Assembly (NCBI RefSeq): GCF_019947135.1 | Contig: NZ_JAGSHT010000001.1 | Location: 166,830-230,829, forward strand | Origin: Occultella gossypii | GTDB taxonomy: Bacteria > Actinomycetota > Actinomycetes > Actinomycetales > Beutenbergiaceae | Length of the DNA stretch: 64,000 bases | Direction of reading: 5' to 3' | In this document: positions 25,649-37,330 of the stretch, one piece after another | Layout of the letters: every line of letters starts with the position of its first letter | How positions within the stretch are numbered: the stretch's first letter is position 1 | Program-made: the position numbers and the translations under genes | Notes under the pieces: generated by a model | Databases searched by the model: none | Seen by the model: the letters and a program-made list of their open reading frames with translations, nothing else | What the model was told of the DNA's origin: nothing

Positions 25649-26544
25649 CCACGCTCACCCGGACCAGCACACCTGGCCCGCCGGTGGTGGTTCCAGGCAG
25701 CAAGGACGACACGACCGGTGGGGATCGTGCGGTCGCCACGGTGTCCCACACCGTCCTGATCATCTGGTCGATCATCGTCATTCTGCCCCTGTTGTGGACC
25801 CTGCTCTCCTCGTTCAAGACCTCGTCGGAGATCTTCGCGTCGCCGTTCGCACTGCCGGCGGAGTGGAACTTCGACAACTACGTCTCGGCGTGGGTCTCGT
25901 CCGGGATCGGCGGGATGTTCCTGAACACGGTGATCGTGGTCGGATTCGCGCTCGTGCTCGTGATGCTGCTCGGCGGCATGTGCGCGTACGTGCTGGCCCG
26001 GTTCGCGTTCCCCGGCAGGCGTGCGATCTACTACCTGATGCTGGCTGGGCTCACGTTCCCGGTGTTCCTGGCGATCGTGCCGCTGTTCTTCGTGCTGCGA
26101 AACATCGGCCTGCTGAACACGCTGCCCGGTCTGATCCTCACGTACGTGGCGTTCGCACTGCCGTTCACGGTGTTCTTCCTGTACTCGTTCTTCCGGGGGC
26201 TGCCGGACGAGATCGCCGAGGCCGCGGCCATCGACGGGGCGGGGGAGTGGCGCACGTTCTTCCAGGTGATGCTGCCGATGGCACGGCCGGGCATGGCCTC
26301 CGTGGCCATCTTCAACTTCCTCGGGCTCTGGAACCAGTTCCTTCTGCCCGTGGCGTTGAACAGTAACCAGGACAATTACGTGCTCTCCCAGGGGATGGCG
26401 GGGTTCGCGTCATCGGCTGGCTACGCCGTCGACTTCGGCGCGCTGTTCGCCGCTGTGGTGATCACCGTCGTTCCGGTGCTCATCGTGTACGTCATCTTCC
26501 AGCGTCAGCTCCAGGGCTCGGTGTCCCAGGGCACCATGAAGTAG
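25645..26544 (+). CDS. ngcG: Sugar ABC transporter permease, NgcG type
   Basis: A 299-residue MalG-like permease with six predicted helices and the EAA loop EIAEAAAIDGAGEWRTFFQV near residue 198. A strong GAAGGAGGA site precedes the ATG, which overlaps the ngcF stop. No ATP-binding subunit is encoded nearby; Ngc-type importers are known to use a shared MsiK-like ATPase encoded elsewhere, so the operon need not be incomplete. Confidence 0.87.
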   Translation: MTTLTRTSTPGPPVVVPGSKDDTTGGDRAVATVSHTVLIIWSIIVILPLLWTLLSSFKTSSEIFASPFALPAEWNFDNYVSAWVSSGIGGMFLNTVIVVGFALVLVMLLGGMCAYVLARFAFPGRRAIYYLMLAGLTFPVFLAIVPLFFVLRNIGLLNTLPGLILTYVAFALPFTVFFLYSFFRGLPDEIAEAAAIDGAGEWRTFFQVMLPMARPGMASVAIFNFLGLWNQFLLPVALNSNQDNYVLSQGMAGFASSAGYAVDFGALFAAVVITVVPVLIVYVIFQRQLQGSVSQGTMK

Positions 26545-26560
26545 CTGTTCTCCGGTGCTG

Positions 26561-26588
26561 GGCCGGTGCCGCGAGGGCGGCGCCGGCC
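26561..26588. terminator. Terminator of the ngc operon, shared with the convergent ligase gene
   Basis: GGCCGGTGCCGC and GCGGCGCCGGCC form a 12-bp stem with one T-G wobble and a GAGG tetraloop, 17 bp after the ngcG stop and just before the stop of the convergent gene. Confidence 0.8.
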
Positions 26589-26591
26589 CTC

Positions 26592-27785
26592 CTAGAGACT
26601 GATCGGAGTGCGGTGGTGATCACCGCGGGCGTCGACGGCTCCGTGGTCCGCAGTGAGGAGCTGTTCCACCCGGTAGGCGTCATCGACGGGTCGCCCGTGA
26701 GTGACGGCGATGGCCTCGCTGACGACGTCGGCCAGGAGACCGCGGCGTTCGTAGGCCCGCCGCTGCCGGCCGGCCCCCGTGCCACCGTCCAGGATCCGCT
26801 GCAGGGACTCCTCGACGTAGGCGGCGTCGCCGGCCTCTTCGAGGGCGTCCCGGACATGGTTCTGGAGTGCGAGGATCGCATGCCTCGCGACGACCGGCCG
26901 GTGGGTCACCGGGTGGAGCAGGTCACCGGTCAGACCCCATCGGCTGGCCTGCCATGCCGCCTGACGCAGGACGATGGCCGGGACCGGGTCCGGCGCCGTT
27001 CCGGCCCTCCATTCCCGTGCCGCGGTCTCTGCCAGGGCCCGCACCAGGGCAGCGATCAGAACGGTGTCGCGGGGATCCAGGCACACGTCGGAGACTCGGA
27101 TCTCAACGGTCGGGTGCCGGGCCGACAAGCGCGCGTCGAAGTCCGGACTGACCACCACGCCGGTGCCTGAGAGGTCCGCGACCAGTGCGTGGTAGGCCTG
27201 CGCCGAGCCGAAGACCTCCGTGGGACCGGCGGTGGACCACCGGTTCCAGGCCTGCGTGCGGAAGCTGGCGTAGCCACTGTCCGCGCCGTGCCAGAACGGG
27301 GAGTTCGAGCTCAGGGCGATGAGCAGCGGCAACCACGCCCTGATGCGGTCCAGGATCGCGACGCCCTCCTCGTCGGAGTCGACGCAGACATGGACATGCA
27401 TGCCGCAGGTCAGTTGTTCCCTGGCGGTCAGCGCGTGCTTCTCCAGCAGCGCGTCGTAGCGGTCGGTCCTGGTGGGGTGGGGCACCAGGGCCAGCGGGGA
27501 TGTGGCGAGCGCCACGATCCGCACGCCCGCACTTCGGGCGAGCGTGTCGGCGAAGGCGCGTCCGGCCACGATCTCGGCGGCGAGTCCGCTCAGGTTGCTG
27601 TGCGGGCGGGTGATGACCTCGAGCTGTTCCTGATGCAGTTCGACGGTCAGCGTGGGGTGAGGGGTACCGTCGACCGGCTCGCGGCCCGGGTCCTGCAGGC
27701 GCAGCAGGTCTGCGGCCAGTGGCAGGGGGGCGCCATTGTAGGGATCTACGATCAGGAATTCTTCCTCGACACCAAGGGTACGCAC
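26592..27785 (-). CDS. YbdK-like carboxylate-amine ligase (glutamate-cysteine ligase family 2)
   Basis: A 397-residue GCS2-family protein. It begins VRTLGVEEEFLIVDP, the diagnostic start of YbdK enzymes (TLGVEEE binds metal and ATP), and has LTCGMHVHVCVDS and PTVEIRVSDVCLD as further family motifs. E. coli YbdK shows weak glutamate-cysteine ligase activity; the true substrate here may differ, since many actinobacteria make mycothiol instead of glutathione. GTG 27785 is chosen by family length; the Shine-Dalgarno is poor. It is convergent with ngcG and divergent from terC. Confidence 0.85.
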   Translation of the reverse strand: MRTLGVEEEFLIVDPYNGAPLPLAADLLRLQDPGREPVDGTPHPTLTVELHQEQLEVITRPHSNLSGLAAEIVAGRAFADTLARSAGVRIVALATSPLALVPHPTRTDRYDALLEKHALTAREQLTCGMHVHVCVDSDEEGVAILDRIRAWLPLLIALSSNSPFWHGADSGYASFRTQAWNRWSTAGPTEVFGSAQAYHALVADLSGTGVVVSPDFDARLSARHPTVEIRVSDVCLDPRDTVLIAALVRALAETAAREWRAGTAPDPVPAIVLRQAAWQASRWGLTGDLLHPVTHRPVVARHAILALQNHVRDALEEAGDAAYVEESLQRILDGGTGAGRQRRAYERRGLLADVVSEAIAVTHGRPVDDAYRVEQLLTADHGAVDARGDHHRTPISL

Positions 27786-27904
27786 CTGGTAAGTGTCGCC
27801 GACGAAACGGGCTGCGGACGCCTTTCGGAGTACGCCTGGGGCGAAGCCGCGGCAACACGCCGCAACAGGTCGGGGGCAGACCGTGCGATGGCGTAGGGTG
27901 TGCG

Positions 27905-28032
27905 GTGTTGGAGGGGAGTACCTCACAAGCGGTGGTGTCGTCATCACAGTCGATCTCGGATCGACTCGGTGCCACCGGCCCGATTCTCGGGTGAGGGAGA
28001 CCTCCGGTGTCCAGTACCGCTCACCGGAGGTT
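27905..28032 (+). ncRNA. Candidate yybP-ykoY manganese riboswitch before terC
   Basis: The 5' leader of terC contains GGAGGGGAGTACC near 27909-27921 and GAGACCTCC near 27997, resembling the two conserved loops (GGGGAGUA and GAGACC) of the yybP-ykoY class. The aptamer end merges into a strong hairpin: ACCTCCGGTG (28000-28009) pairs with CACCGGAGGT (28022-28031). That 3' arm contains the terC Shine-Dalgarno GGAGG, so the structure could hide or expose the ribosome site. yybP-ykoY aptamers bind Mn2+ and commonly control TerC/Alx and MntP exporters, which fits. A TAGGGT -10 candidate at about 27894-27899 would start the transcript at the 5' edge. Confidence 0.7.
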
Positions 28033-28038
28033 GAACAA

Positions 28039-29058
28039 GTGGATGTCCACCCCTGGGCCTGGGGCGTAACCCTTGGCCTGATCGCCATCATGCTCACCGT
28101 CGACTTCGTCGGCCACGTACGCAAGCCGCACGCCCCCAGTCTCAAGGAGGCGGCATTCTGGTCCGCCGGCTACGTCGGAATCGCGCTGTTGTTCGGCGTG
28201 TATGTCTGGATGGTCTGGGGCGGCGACTTCGGCAACCAGTACTTCGCCGGCTACATCACCGAGAAGTCGCTCTCGGTCGACAACCTGTTCGTGTTCGTCC
28301 TGATCATGGCGAGCTTCCGGGTGCCGCGGGAGTATCAGCAGAAGGTGCTGCTGATCGGCATCGTGATCGCGCTCGCGCTGCGCACCATCTTCATCTTCCT
28401 CGGCGCCGCGATCGTGAGCGAGTTCGCCTGGGTCTTCTACATCTTCGGTGCATTCCTGCTCTACACGGCGTACACGCAGATCAAGTCCAAGGACTCCGAC
28501 GACGACGATTTCAAAGAGAACGCCATCCTGCGCCTGACCCGCCGGATCTTCCCCACCACCGACGGGTTCGTCGGCGACAAGATGTTCGTGGTCCAGGACG
28601 GCCGACGTCACATCACACCGATGCTGATCGTGATGCTCGCGATCGGCAGCGCGGACATCCTGTTCGCCGTCGACTCGATCCCGGCGATCTTCGGCCTCAC
28701 CCAGGAGACCTACCTGATCTTCGCGGCGAACGCGTTCTCCCTGCTCGGCCTGCGGCAGCTGTTCTTCCTCATCGACGGGCTCCTCGACAAGCTCGTCTAC
28801 CTCAACTACGGGCTGGCTGCGATCCTGGCCTTCATCGGCGCGAAGCTGGTGATCCATGCCATGCACGAGAATGACGTGCCGTTCATCAACGGGGGCGAGC
28901 CGATCCACGCCATCCCCGAGATCAGTACCAACCTCTCGCTCGTTGTGATCCTCGGCATCCTCACCGTCACGACGGTCACCTCGCTCACCTTCGGCAAGAA
29001 GCGCGCCGAGGTGGCGGCCACCAGCGAGGAGCAGGCGCGCGAGCTCGACCCTCGCTAA
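28039..29058 (+). CDS. TerC-family membrane protein (probable manganese exporter)
   Basis: A 339-residue integral membrane protein of the TerC/Alx family with about nine helices. The family's charged transmembrane motifs are present: the early LTVDF motif, ITEKSLSVDNLFVFVLI and, in the second half, GSADILFAVDSIPAIFG. A cytosolic acidic loop (KSKDSDDDDFKENA) separates the halves. E. coli Alx and related TerC proteins export Mn2+ or assist metalation of exported enzymes; the riboswitch upstream supports a Mn2+ role. GTG 28039 follows GGAGG with good spacing. A perfect hairpin follows the gene. Confidence 0.9.
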   Translation: MDVHPWAWGVTLGLIAIMLTVDFVGHVRKPHAPSLKEAAFWSAGYVGIALLFGVYVWMVWGGDFGNQYFAGYITEKSLSVDNLFVFVLIMASFRVPREYQQKVLLIGIVIALALRTIFIFLGAAIVSEFAWVFYIFGAFLLYTAYTQIKSKDSDDDDFKENAILRLTRRIFPTTDGFVGDKMFVVQDGRRHITPMLIVMLAIGSADILFAVDSIPAIFGLTQETYLIFAANAFSLLGLRQLFFLIDGLLDKLVYLNYGLAAILAFIGAKLVIHAMHENDVPFINGGEPIHAIPEISTNLSLVVILGILTVTTVTSLTFGKKRAEVAATSEEQARELDPR

Positions 29059-29079
29059 CCTCTCCTCAGACACGACACA

Positions 29080-29112
29080 CGAATGCCGGCGGGCACTGCC
29101 CGCCGGCATTCG
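29080..29112. terminator. Bidirectional terminator between terC and yciI-like gene
   Basis: A perfect 14-bp stem (CGAATGCCGGCGGG with CCCGCCGGCATTCG) closes a five-base loop between the convergent stops at 29058 and 29126. Confidence 0.85.
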
Positions 29113-29125
29113 TCGTCCTCGCCGA

Positions 29126-29428
29126 TCAGTCGTTCTGCGCGGCGAACGGCCCGATCACGGGGTTCCACGCGCGCACCGTCCGGTGCGTGATGAACTTCGC
29201 CCGTTGGAACGGGTCCTGATCGAGGATCCGCCGCGCCGCGTCCGCGTCGTCGGCCACCACGAGCAGCAGCGCACCGGGCGTGGCGCTGTCGAGCCACGGT
29301 CCGGAGGCCAGGAGCGTGCCCGTCTCGAGGAGGTCGCGCAGGTAGGCGCGGTGGTCCGGGCGGATCTCGTCCATCTCGGCGGTGCGGGTGATGTCGTAGG
29401 TGTACTCGACTGCGAAGGTTGTCAGCAT
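29126..29428 (-). CDS. YciI-like protein
   Basis: A 100-residue single-domain YCII/ferredoxin-like-fold protein. It shows the conserved HRAYLRDLLETGTLLASGPW core, with the His and Asp region typical of the family, then LLLVVADDADAARRILDQDPF. Family members are small dimeric proteins of uncertain catalytic role; some are dehydrochlorinases or muconolactone isomerase-like. The gene stands alone between terC and the AraC regulator. Confidence 0.88.
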   Translation of the reverse strand: MLTTFAVEYTYDITRTAEMDEIRPDHRAYLRDLLETGTLLASGPWLDSATPGALLLVVADDADAARRILDQDPFQRAKFITHRTVRAWNPVIGPFAAQND

Positions 29429-29467
29429 GCCTGCGACATTAGTGGTCCGGCGGGCCCGGCACCCCGC

Positions 29468-30379
29468 TCAGAGGCTCTGCCGGTACCGCAGCGGTGACAG
29501 TCCGACGTGCCGTTTGAACGCGGTGCTGAACGCACTCTCGGAGGAGTATCCGAGCCGTGCGGCGAGCGCTCCGACGCGGACCTCGTCATCGCGCAGTGCC
29601 CGTTGGGCGAGCAGCATCCGCCACCGGGCGAGATAGGTCAGCGGTGGCACGCCTGCCACGGTCCGGAAGTGCTCGGCGAACGACGTGCGCGACATCGCGG
29701 CCGCCGCGGCCAGGTCCGCAAGGCTCCAGGGCTCGCCGGGATCGGCGTGCATCATGGCGACGGCCGGGCGCAACCGCTCGTCCGTCACCACCCGGAGCCA
29801 GCCCGGCGGCAGATCGGCCTGCTCGACGTGGGCGCGCACCATTTCCAGCACGAGGAGCTGGACGTGCTGCCGGATCGCGAACTCGGCGCCCACCCGGCGC
29901 AACCGCACCTCCTCGAACAGGCGATGGAGGGTGCCGCGCAGGTTGGTGGCGCTCGGGCCCGAGCCACGCAGGTGTCCTACCGGTGGCAGTGCCTGCATCA
30001 GCAACGTCCGGCCGGCCGGGTTGAGGTCGACCCGACCGCCGACGATGGTGTCGTCGGTGCGGAAGTCGATGCCGGCCGGATCGGCGGACGGGCCGTTCTC
30101 CTCGGGCTGGATCTCGCGAGGCGACCCATCGCCGGTGCCGCCCTCCAGTTCGAGCCAGGCCCGGTTGTTCAGGATGGCGACGTCGCCCGGCTCGAGCTCG
30201 AGCGGAGCGTCGATGCCGTCTGTGGTCAGCCGTGCTCGGCCGCTCACGACGGCGAAGAACTTGAACGGCGTCTCCAGCGGCCCTCGCGAGACCCACCGGT
30301 CGCGGGCCACGAACCCGCCGGACAACACGCCGCGGACCTCGACCAGGTCGAACACCTCGGACAACTGGTCTCTGCTCAT
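29468..30379 (-). CDS. AraC-family regulator with cupin sensor
   Basis: A 303-residue protein. Residues 1-170 are a cupin-like sensor (AraC-binding-like cupin_6: FKFFAVVSGRARLTTDG, LELEPGDVAILNNRAWLEL). Residues about 205-303 hold two HTH motifs (SLADLAAAAAMSRTSFAEHF and VGALAARLGYSSESAFSTAF) ending in the AraC signature GLSPLRYRQ. Start ATG 30379 is favoured; a frame open 13 codons further upstream lacks a good site. It is divergent from a short-chain dehydrogenase with 73 bp between starts, the common layout for a regulator and its target. Confidence 0.9.
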   Translation of the reverse strand: MSRDQLSEVFDLVEVRGVLSGGFVARDRWVSRGPLETPFKFFAVVSGRARLTTDGIDAPLELEPGDVAILNNRAWLELEGGTGDGSPREIQPEENGPSADPAGIDFRTDDTIVGGRVDLNPAGRTLLMQALPPVGHLRGSGPSATNLRGTLHRLFEEVRLRRVGAEFAIRQHVQLLVLEMVRAHVEQADLPPGWLRVVTDERLRPAVAMMHADPGEPWSLADLAAAAAMSRTSFAEHFRTVAGVPPLTYLARWRMLLAQRALRDDEVRVGALAARLGYSSESAFSTAFKRHVGLSPLRYRQSL

Positions 30380-30452
30380 CTTCGTACTATTGCGAAGAAA
30401 ATACGGATCGACAACCATTCAGAATCCGACGGTTGCTGGTGAGGATGGAGCC
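30380..30452. promoter_or_regulatory. AraC/SDR divergent promoter region
   Basis: This short gap is conspicuously AT-rich for the window. It contains CTTCG and CGAAG as 5-bp inverted arms around TACTATTG (about 30380-30397), a plausible -10 plus operator; the sites are too short for certainty. Confidence 0.35.
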
Positions 30453-31490
30453 ATGTCCTACACCACCGTGCACCAGCAGCATCCGATCGGATCCGGCTTC
30501 ACCCCCAGCTCGACGGCGGACGACGTGCTCGCGGGCATCGACCTGACCGGCCACAACGTGATCGTCACCGGAGGCCACTCCGGGCTCGGCCTGGTGGCCA
30601 CCCGCGCGCTGGCCCGGGCCGGCGCCTCGGTCACCGTCGGCTCCCGTGACACCGACCGAGCAGCCGACGCGGTCGCCGGCATCGAGCACGTCGAGGTCGG
30701 CCGGCTGGACCTACTGGACCCGGACTCGATCGATGACTTCGCCGCGCGCTTCCTCGGCACCGGGCGGCCACTGCACATCCTGATCAACAACGCGGGCTTT
30801 CCCGGATCGGCCGAGATCGTCCGGGACGCGCGGGGTTATGAGGCGCAGTTCGCGGTCAACCACCTCGGCCATTTCCAGCTGACACTCGCGCTGTATCCAG
30901 CCCTTCGTGCCGCCCGCGGGGCCCGGGTCGTGACCACCACCTCCGGCGCCCAGCGGGCCTCCGACATCCTGTGGGACGACCCCAACTTCACCACGGGCGC
31001 CCACAACTTCGGCCTGTCCTATCCACAGTCGAAGACCGCGAACGTGCTGTTCTCCGTCGAACTCGACCGACGCTGGGCCGCCGACGGTATCCGCGGGTAC
31101 GCACCGCACCCGGGCATCGTCCCGGCCACCTCGTTCAACCGGTCGGTCGGCCAGGACGTGCAGCGCGCCATGCACCTCGTCGACGCTGCCGGCGAACCGA
31201 TCATCGAGCCCGACCGCGGCAAGAAGACCCCGGAGCAGGGGGCCGCGACGATCGTGTTCGCAGCCACCAGCCCGCTGCTCGACGGCATCGGCGGGGTCTA
31301 CCTGAACAACTCCGACATCACACCCGTCGACCCTGATCTGCGGCCCATCGACCTCACCGACCCCGACGTCGACGTCCCGGTCGACGTGGCACCGCACTCC
31401 ATCGATCCCGAGTCCGCCCGACGCCTCTGGGCGATGAGTGAGCAGATGATCGGCCGCGAGGCACCCGGTGGGCGCGGGGAGGTCCGCTGA
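30453..31490 (+). CDS. Short-chain dehydrogenase/reductase
   Basis: A 345-residue SDR oxidoreductase with the NAD(P)-binding TGGHSGLG loop (about 36-43), structural NNAG (about 111), a Ser in TTTSGAQRA and catalytic Tyr/Lys in LSYPQSKTANVLF. It is longer than classical SDRs and resembles the retinol-dehydrogenase/WW-oxidoreductase-like group, with a C-terminal extension. The substrate is unknown. GGAG lies upstream of the ATG. It is probably controlled by the divergent AraC gene and ends 4 bp from the convergent MBL gene. Confidence 0.9.
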   Translation: MSYTTVHQQHPIGSGFTPSSTADDVLAGIDLTGHNVIVTGGHSGLGLVATRALARAGASVTVGSRDTDRAADAVAGIEHVEVGRLDLLDPDSIDDFAARFLGTGRPLHILINNAGFPGSAEIVRDARGYEAQFAVNHLGHFQLTLALYPALRAARGARVVTTTSGAQRASDILWDDPNFTTGAHNFGLSYPQSKTANVLFSVELDRRWAADGIRGYAPHPGIVPATSFNRSVGQDVQRAMHLVDAAGEPIIEPDRGKKTPEQGAATIVFAATSPLLDGIGGVYLNNSDITPVDPDLRPIDLTDPDVDVPVDVAPHSIDPESARRLWAMSEQMIGREAPGGRGEVR

Positions 31491-31494
31491 CGCG

Positions 31495-32181
31495 TCACCA
31501 GCCGCGCTCGCGCCATTGCGTCAGTTGTCCGCGTTCGGCGCCCAGGGTCGTGTTGTCGCCGTGGCCGGGGTGGACGACCGCGTCGTCGTCGTAGACGCCG
31601 AAGAGCCTGTCCTCGACGTCGTCGATGAGCGAGGCGAAATCGGCTGGCGATCCGGTCTTGCCCACCCCACCGGGGAACAACGAGTCGCCCGTGAACAGAT
31701 GGACCCGACCCCCGCCGTCGCCCCGGTCCTCGCGGAAGGCGAGTGCGACCGAACCCGGCGTGTGTCCGCGCATGCCGACCACGGCGAGGTCCACCCCGCC
31801 CAGGGTGAGCGTGTCGCCGTGGGCGAGTTCGCCGTCGGCCGGGATCGGCAGCTCACCGGCGTCGGCGGTGCCGGCGAGCACTCGCGCGCCGGTCGCGGCG
31901 GCCACCTCGGCCAGCGCACGGTGGTGGTCCCAATGCCGGTGGGTGGTGACGATGGCCGTGACCGGCCCGCCGCCCGCCTCGGCGACCAGGGCCAGCACCC
32001 GTGCGGCGTCGTCGGCGGCGTCGATGATCAGGTGCGTGCCGCCGTCGGGCTCGGTGAGCACGTAGCAGTTGTTGTCCTGCGCGGACACACTGGCCTTGCG
32101 GATCTCCAGGCCGGGCACGGCCCAGTGGGCGGACGGACCGCCGGGGCTGACGTGCCCGGGCACGAACGGTGCGCTGTTCAC
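31495..32181 (-). CDS. Glyoxalase II-like metallo-beta-lactamase hydrolase
   Basis: A 228-residue MBL-fold hydrolase with the metal motif TTHRHWDHHRALAEV (HxHxDH), further ligands in MRGHTPGSVAL and FTGDSLFPGGVGKTG, and a terminal VVHPGHGDNTTLG, the pattern of hydroxyacylglutathione hydrolase-like enzymes. It probably hydrolyses thioesters; the substrate thiol is not evident. The GTG start overlaps the stop of the upstream GH15 gene by four bases (GTGA), so the two form an operon. Confidence 0.9.
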   Translation of the reverse strand: MNSAPFVPGHVSPGGPSAHWAVPGLEIRKASVSAQDNNCYVLTEPDGGTHLIIDAADDAARVLALVAEAGGGPVTAIVTTHRHWDHHRALAEVAAATGARVLAGTADAGELPIPADGELAHGDTLTLGGVDLAVVGMRGHTPGSVALAFREDRGDGGGRVHLFTGDSLFPGGVGKTGSPADFASLIDDVEDRLFGVYDDDAVVHPGHGDNTTLGAERGQLTQWRERGW

Positions 32182-33980
32182 GCGGTGGCCTCCAGGGTGT
32201 GGGCGGCGCGCACCAGTGCGAGGTGGGAGAGCGCCTGTGGGAAGTTGCCCGCGAACCGGGCGTTGGTCGGGTCGTACTCCTCGGCGAGCAGGCCGAGGTC
32301 GTTGACTGTCGCGACGAGTTCGGACATCCGCCGGGCGGCCTCGTCGGTGCGCCCGATCCGCGCGAGGGCATCGACGAGCCAGAACGAGCACGCATAGAAG
32401 TGGTGCTCGCCGGCGGGCAGCCCGTCCACACCGGTGGCGGTGTGGTAGCGCAGCACGTGCGGCCCGTGGGCGAGTTCGGCGTCGATCCGGGTCACGGTGC
32501 CGACGATCCGCGGGTCATCGGGTGGAAGGAAGTGCACCTGGAGCAACTGCAGGAGGGACGCGTCCACCTCGGTGGACCCGTAGTGCTGTGTGAAGCTGTT
32601 GGTCGCGGGGTCGTAGCCGTGGGCGAGGATGTCGGCGCGGATCTCGTCGCGGGCCGCGCGCCACTTCTCGATCGGGCCGGGCAGGCCGTGGGCCTCCACG
32701 CCGTGGATGGCCCGGTCGACGGCAGCCCAGCACATCACCTTCGACTGGGTGAAGTGCTGCTTCTCGCCGCGGATCTCCCAGATGCCGTGGTCGGGGTCGC
32801 GCCACCGCTCAAGCATGTCCTCCACCAGGTGGACCTGCAGCGACCACGAGTCCTCGCTCTCGACCAGGCCGGCCTCTCGGGCCTGGTCGAGAGCGACCAT
32901 CACCTCGCCGAGGACGTCGTTCTGGACCTGCCCGACGGCGCCGTTCCCGATCCGTACCGGGGCGGAGGCCGCGTAGCCGGGCAGGTGGGGCAGTTCTCGC
33001 TCGGGCAGGTCGCGACCGCCGTCCATGCGGTACATGATCTGCAGGTCCTCGTAGTCGCCGGCGACGGCGCGCAGCAGCCAGGATCGCCAGCCGGCTGCCT
33101 CCTCGCGGTATCCGAAGTCGAGCAGCGCCTCGAGGGTGAGCGAGGCGTCCCGCAGCCAGCAGTAGCGGTAGTCCCAGTTGCGCACCCCGCCGAACTCCTC
33201 CGGCAGTGAGGTGGTGACCGCGGCCGCGATCCCGCCGGTCTCGTCGTTGGTGAGCAGCCGCAGCACGAGCAGGGACCGCTTCACGGCATCCGGGTGCGAC
33301 CCGCCGTACACACCCGCCGACGCCCAGGCGTCCCAGATGCCGGTGGTGGCACCGAGGAAGTCGTCGGCCGGAAGTGCCTCCGGGACGTCCGCCCAGGAGG
33401 GGGTCCAGGTCAGGCTGAACTGGAGCCGCTGGCCGGCCCGGACCTCGAACTCGTCCTCGTGGCGTTTGTCGGTGGCACGGGGGAGGCGGTCACCGTGCAG
33501 GGTCAGTGCGTCCGGGCCGGCGACCGCCCTGATCACCGGCTTCCCGTTGGGGTCCTCGGTGCGGCGCACCCACGGCACGATGGCGCCGTACCCGAACCGG
33601 ATGGTCAATGCGTGCTGGAACGACACCGTGCCCTCGAGGCCCTCGATCCGGCGGAGCACGTCGGCGCGCCCGTCCTCCATGGGCATCCACTCGGTCACCC
33701 GGGCCCGACCGGTCGCGGTGGTGTACACGGTGGTCAGCACGAACGACCCGCCGTCGTAGCTGCGCCGCACGTCGGTCGCATCCGGGGCGGTGAGGAGCCA
33801 CCGCCCGTTCTCGGGGGTGCCGAGGAGGTTCGCGAAGCACGCCGGCGAGTCCAGGGCGGGCAGGCACAGCCAGTCGATGGAGCCGGTCCGGCTGACGAGG
33901 GCGGCGGTGCGGGAGTCGCCGAGGACGGCGTAGTCCTCGATCGGAGTGGCGGAGGTCTCGGTGCGCGTTGTGCTACTCAT
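32178..33980 (-). CDS. Glycoside hydrolase family 15 protein (glucoamylase/trehalase-like)
   Basis: A 600-residue cytosolic GH15 enzyme. It has an N-terminal beta-domain ([28 protein letters not shown]) and an (alpha/alpha)6 catalytic domain with [21 protein letters not shown] and [23 protein letters not shown], where the last segment carries a conserved Glu. The lack of a signal peptide and the length match the mycobacterial trehalase-like group, which hydrolyses trehalose; glucan hydrolysis is the alternative. ATG 33980 is favoured over an in-frame ATG three codons upstream. It is divergent from uvrA. Confidence 0.9.
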   Translation of the reverse strand: MSSTTRTETSATPIEDYAVLGDSRTAALVSRTGSIDWLCLPALDSPACFANLLGTPENGRWLLTAPDATDVRRSYDGGSFVLTTVYTTATGRARVTEWMPMEDGRADVLRRIEGLEGTVSFQHALTIRFGYGAIVPWVRRTEDPNGKPVIRAVAGPDALTLHGDRLPRATDKRHEDEFEVRAGQRLQFSLTWTPSWADVPEALPADDFLGATTGIWDAWASAGVYGGSHPDAVKRSLLVLRLLTNDETGGIAAAVTTSLPEEFGGVRNWDYRYCWLRDASLTLEALLDFGYREEAAGWRSWLLRAVAGDYEDLQIMYRMDGGRDLPERELPHLPGYAASAPVRIGNGAVGQVQNDVLGEVMVALDQAREAGLVESEDSWSLQVHLVEDMLERWRDPDHGIWEIRGEKQHFTQSKVMCWAAVDRAIHGVEAHGLPGPIEKWRAARDEIRADILAHGYDPATNSFTQHYGSTEVDASLLQLLQVHFLPPDDPRIVGTVTRIDAELAHGPHVLRYHTATGVDGLPAGEHHFYACSFWLVDALARIGRTDEAARRMSELVATVNDLGLLAEEYDPTNARFAGNFPQALSHLALVRAAHTLEATA

Positions 33981-34079
33981 CACTCCCATTGTGTCGGGTG
34001 GGTGGGCCCGACGCAGGAAGCCCAGCCGAACTGGGGTCCATTGGTGACCCGGGACGCGCCGAAGCGCACCGACACGCCG

Positions 34080-34095
34080 TCGAACGGTTGTACGA
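34080..34095. promoter_or_regulatory. LexA (SOS) box before uvrA
   Basis: TCGAAC-GGTT-GTACGA matches the actinobacterial SOS box TCGAAC-N4-GTTCGA with one mismatch. It overlaps a TACGAT -10 candidate at 34091-34096, about 30 bp before the uvrA start, an ideal position for repression. Confidence 0.7.
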
Positions 34096-34124
34096 TGTCC
34101 GGGATTCGCCTTACCATGTTGGGC

Positions 34125-37061
<2,937 letters not shown>

Positions 37062-37067
37062 GACGGC

Positions 37068-37095
37068 CCGCCACAACCCGGCCGGGTTGTGGCGG
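37068..37095 (+). terminator. uvrA terminator
   Basis: A 28-bp perfect palindrome (CCGCCACAACCCGG followed by its exact complement) lies 6 bp after the uvrA stop. Confidence 0.75.
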
Positions 37096-37167
37096 CTCGC
37101 CGTTCCTCGAGCCGGACGTCCAGTCCGGATCGACCGTGATGAACGATGCGCCCCGGCTCGGCGAGCC

Positions 37168-37300
37168 GCGGTCGCACGAGGGTGCGGTCCTGCGGCGGAT
37201 GCGCCGCGTGAGCCGCAGAACGGCACCCACACGGATGGCGCGGTCGCACGAGGGTGCGGTCCTGCGGCGGATGCGCCGCGTGAGCCGCAGAACGGCACCC
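37168..37300. repeat. Two identical 61-bp palindromic repeats
   Basis: Copies at 37168-37228 and 37240-37300 are identical and separated by 11 bp (period 72). Each is itself a long hairpin: GGGTGC pairs with GCACCC, CTGCGGC with GCCGCAG, and GGCG with CGCC inside. This architecture is that of REP-like dispersed elements. The 269-bp gap between uvrA and the second osmC gene holds only the uvrA terminator and this pair. Confidence 0.85.
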
Positions 37301-37330
37301 TCGGCGGCCGACTCGAGGGCCGGCCGTTCC

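Noticed and set aside
37168..37300. Possible CRISPR array
   Set aside because: Only two units, 61-bp self-complementary repeats with an 11-bp spacer, and no cas genes; a palindromic repeat element fits better.
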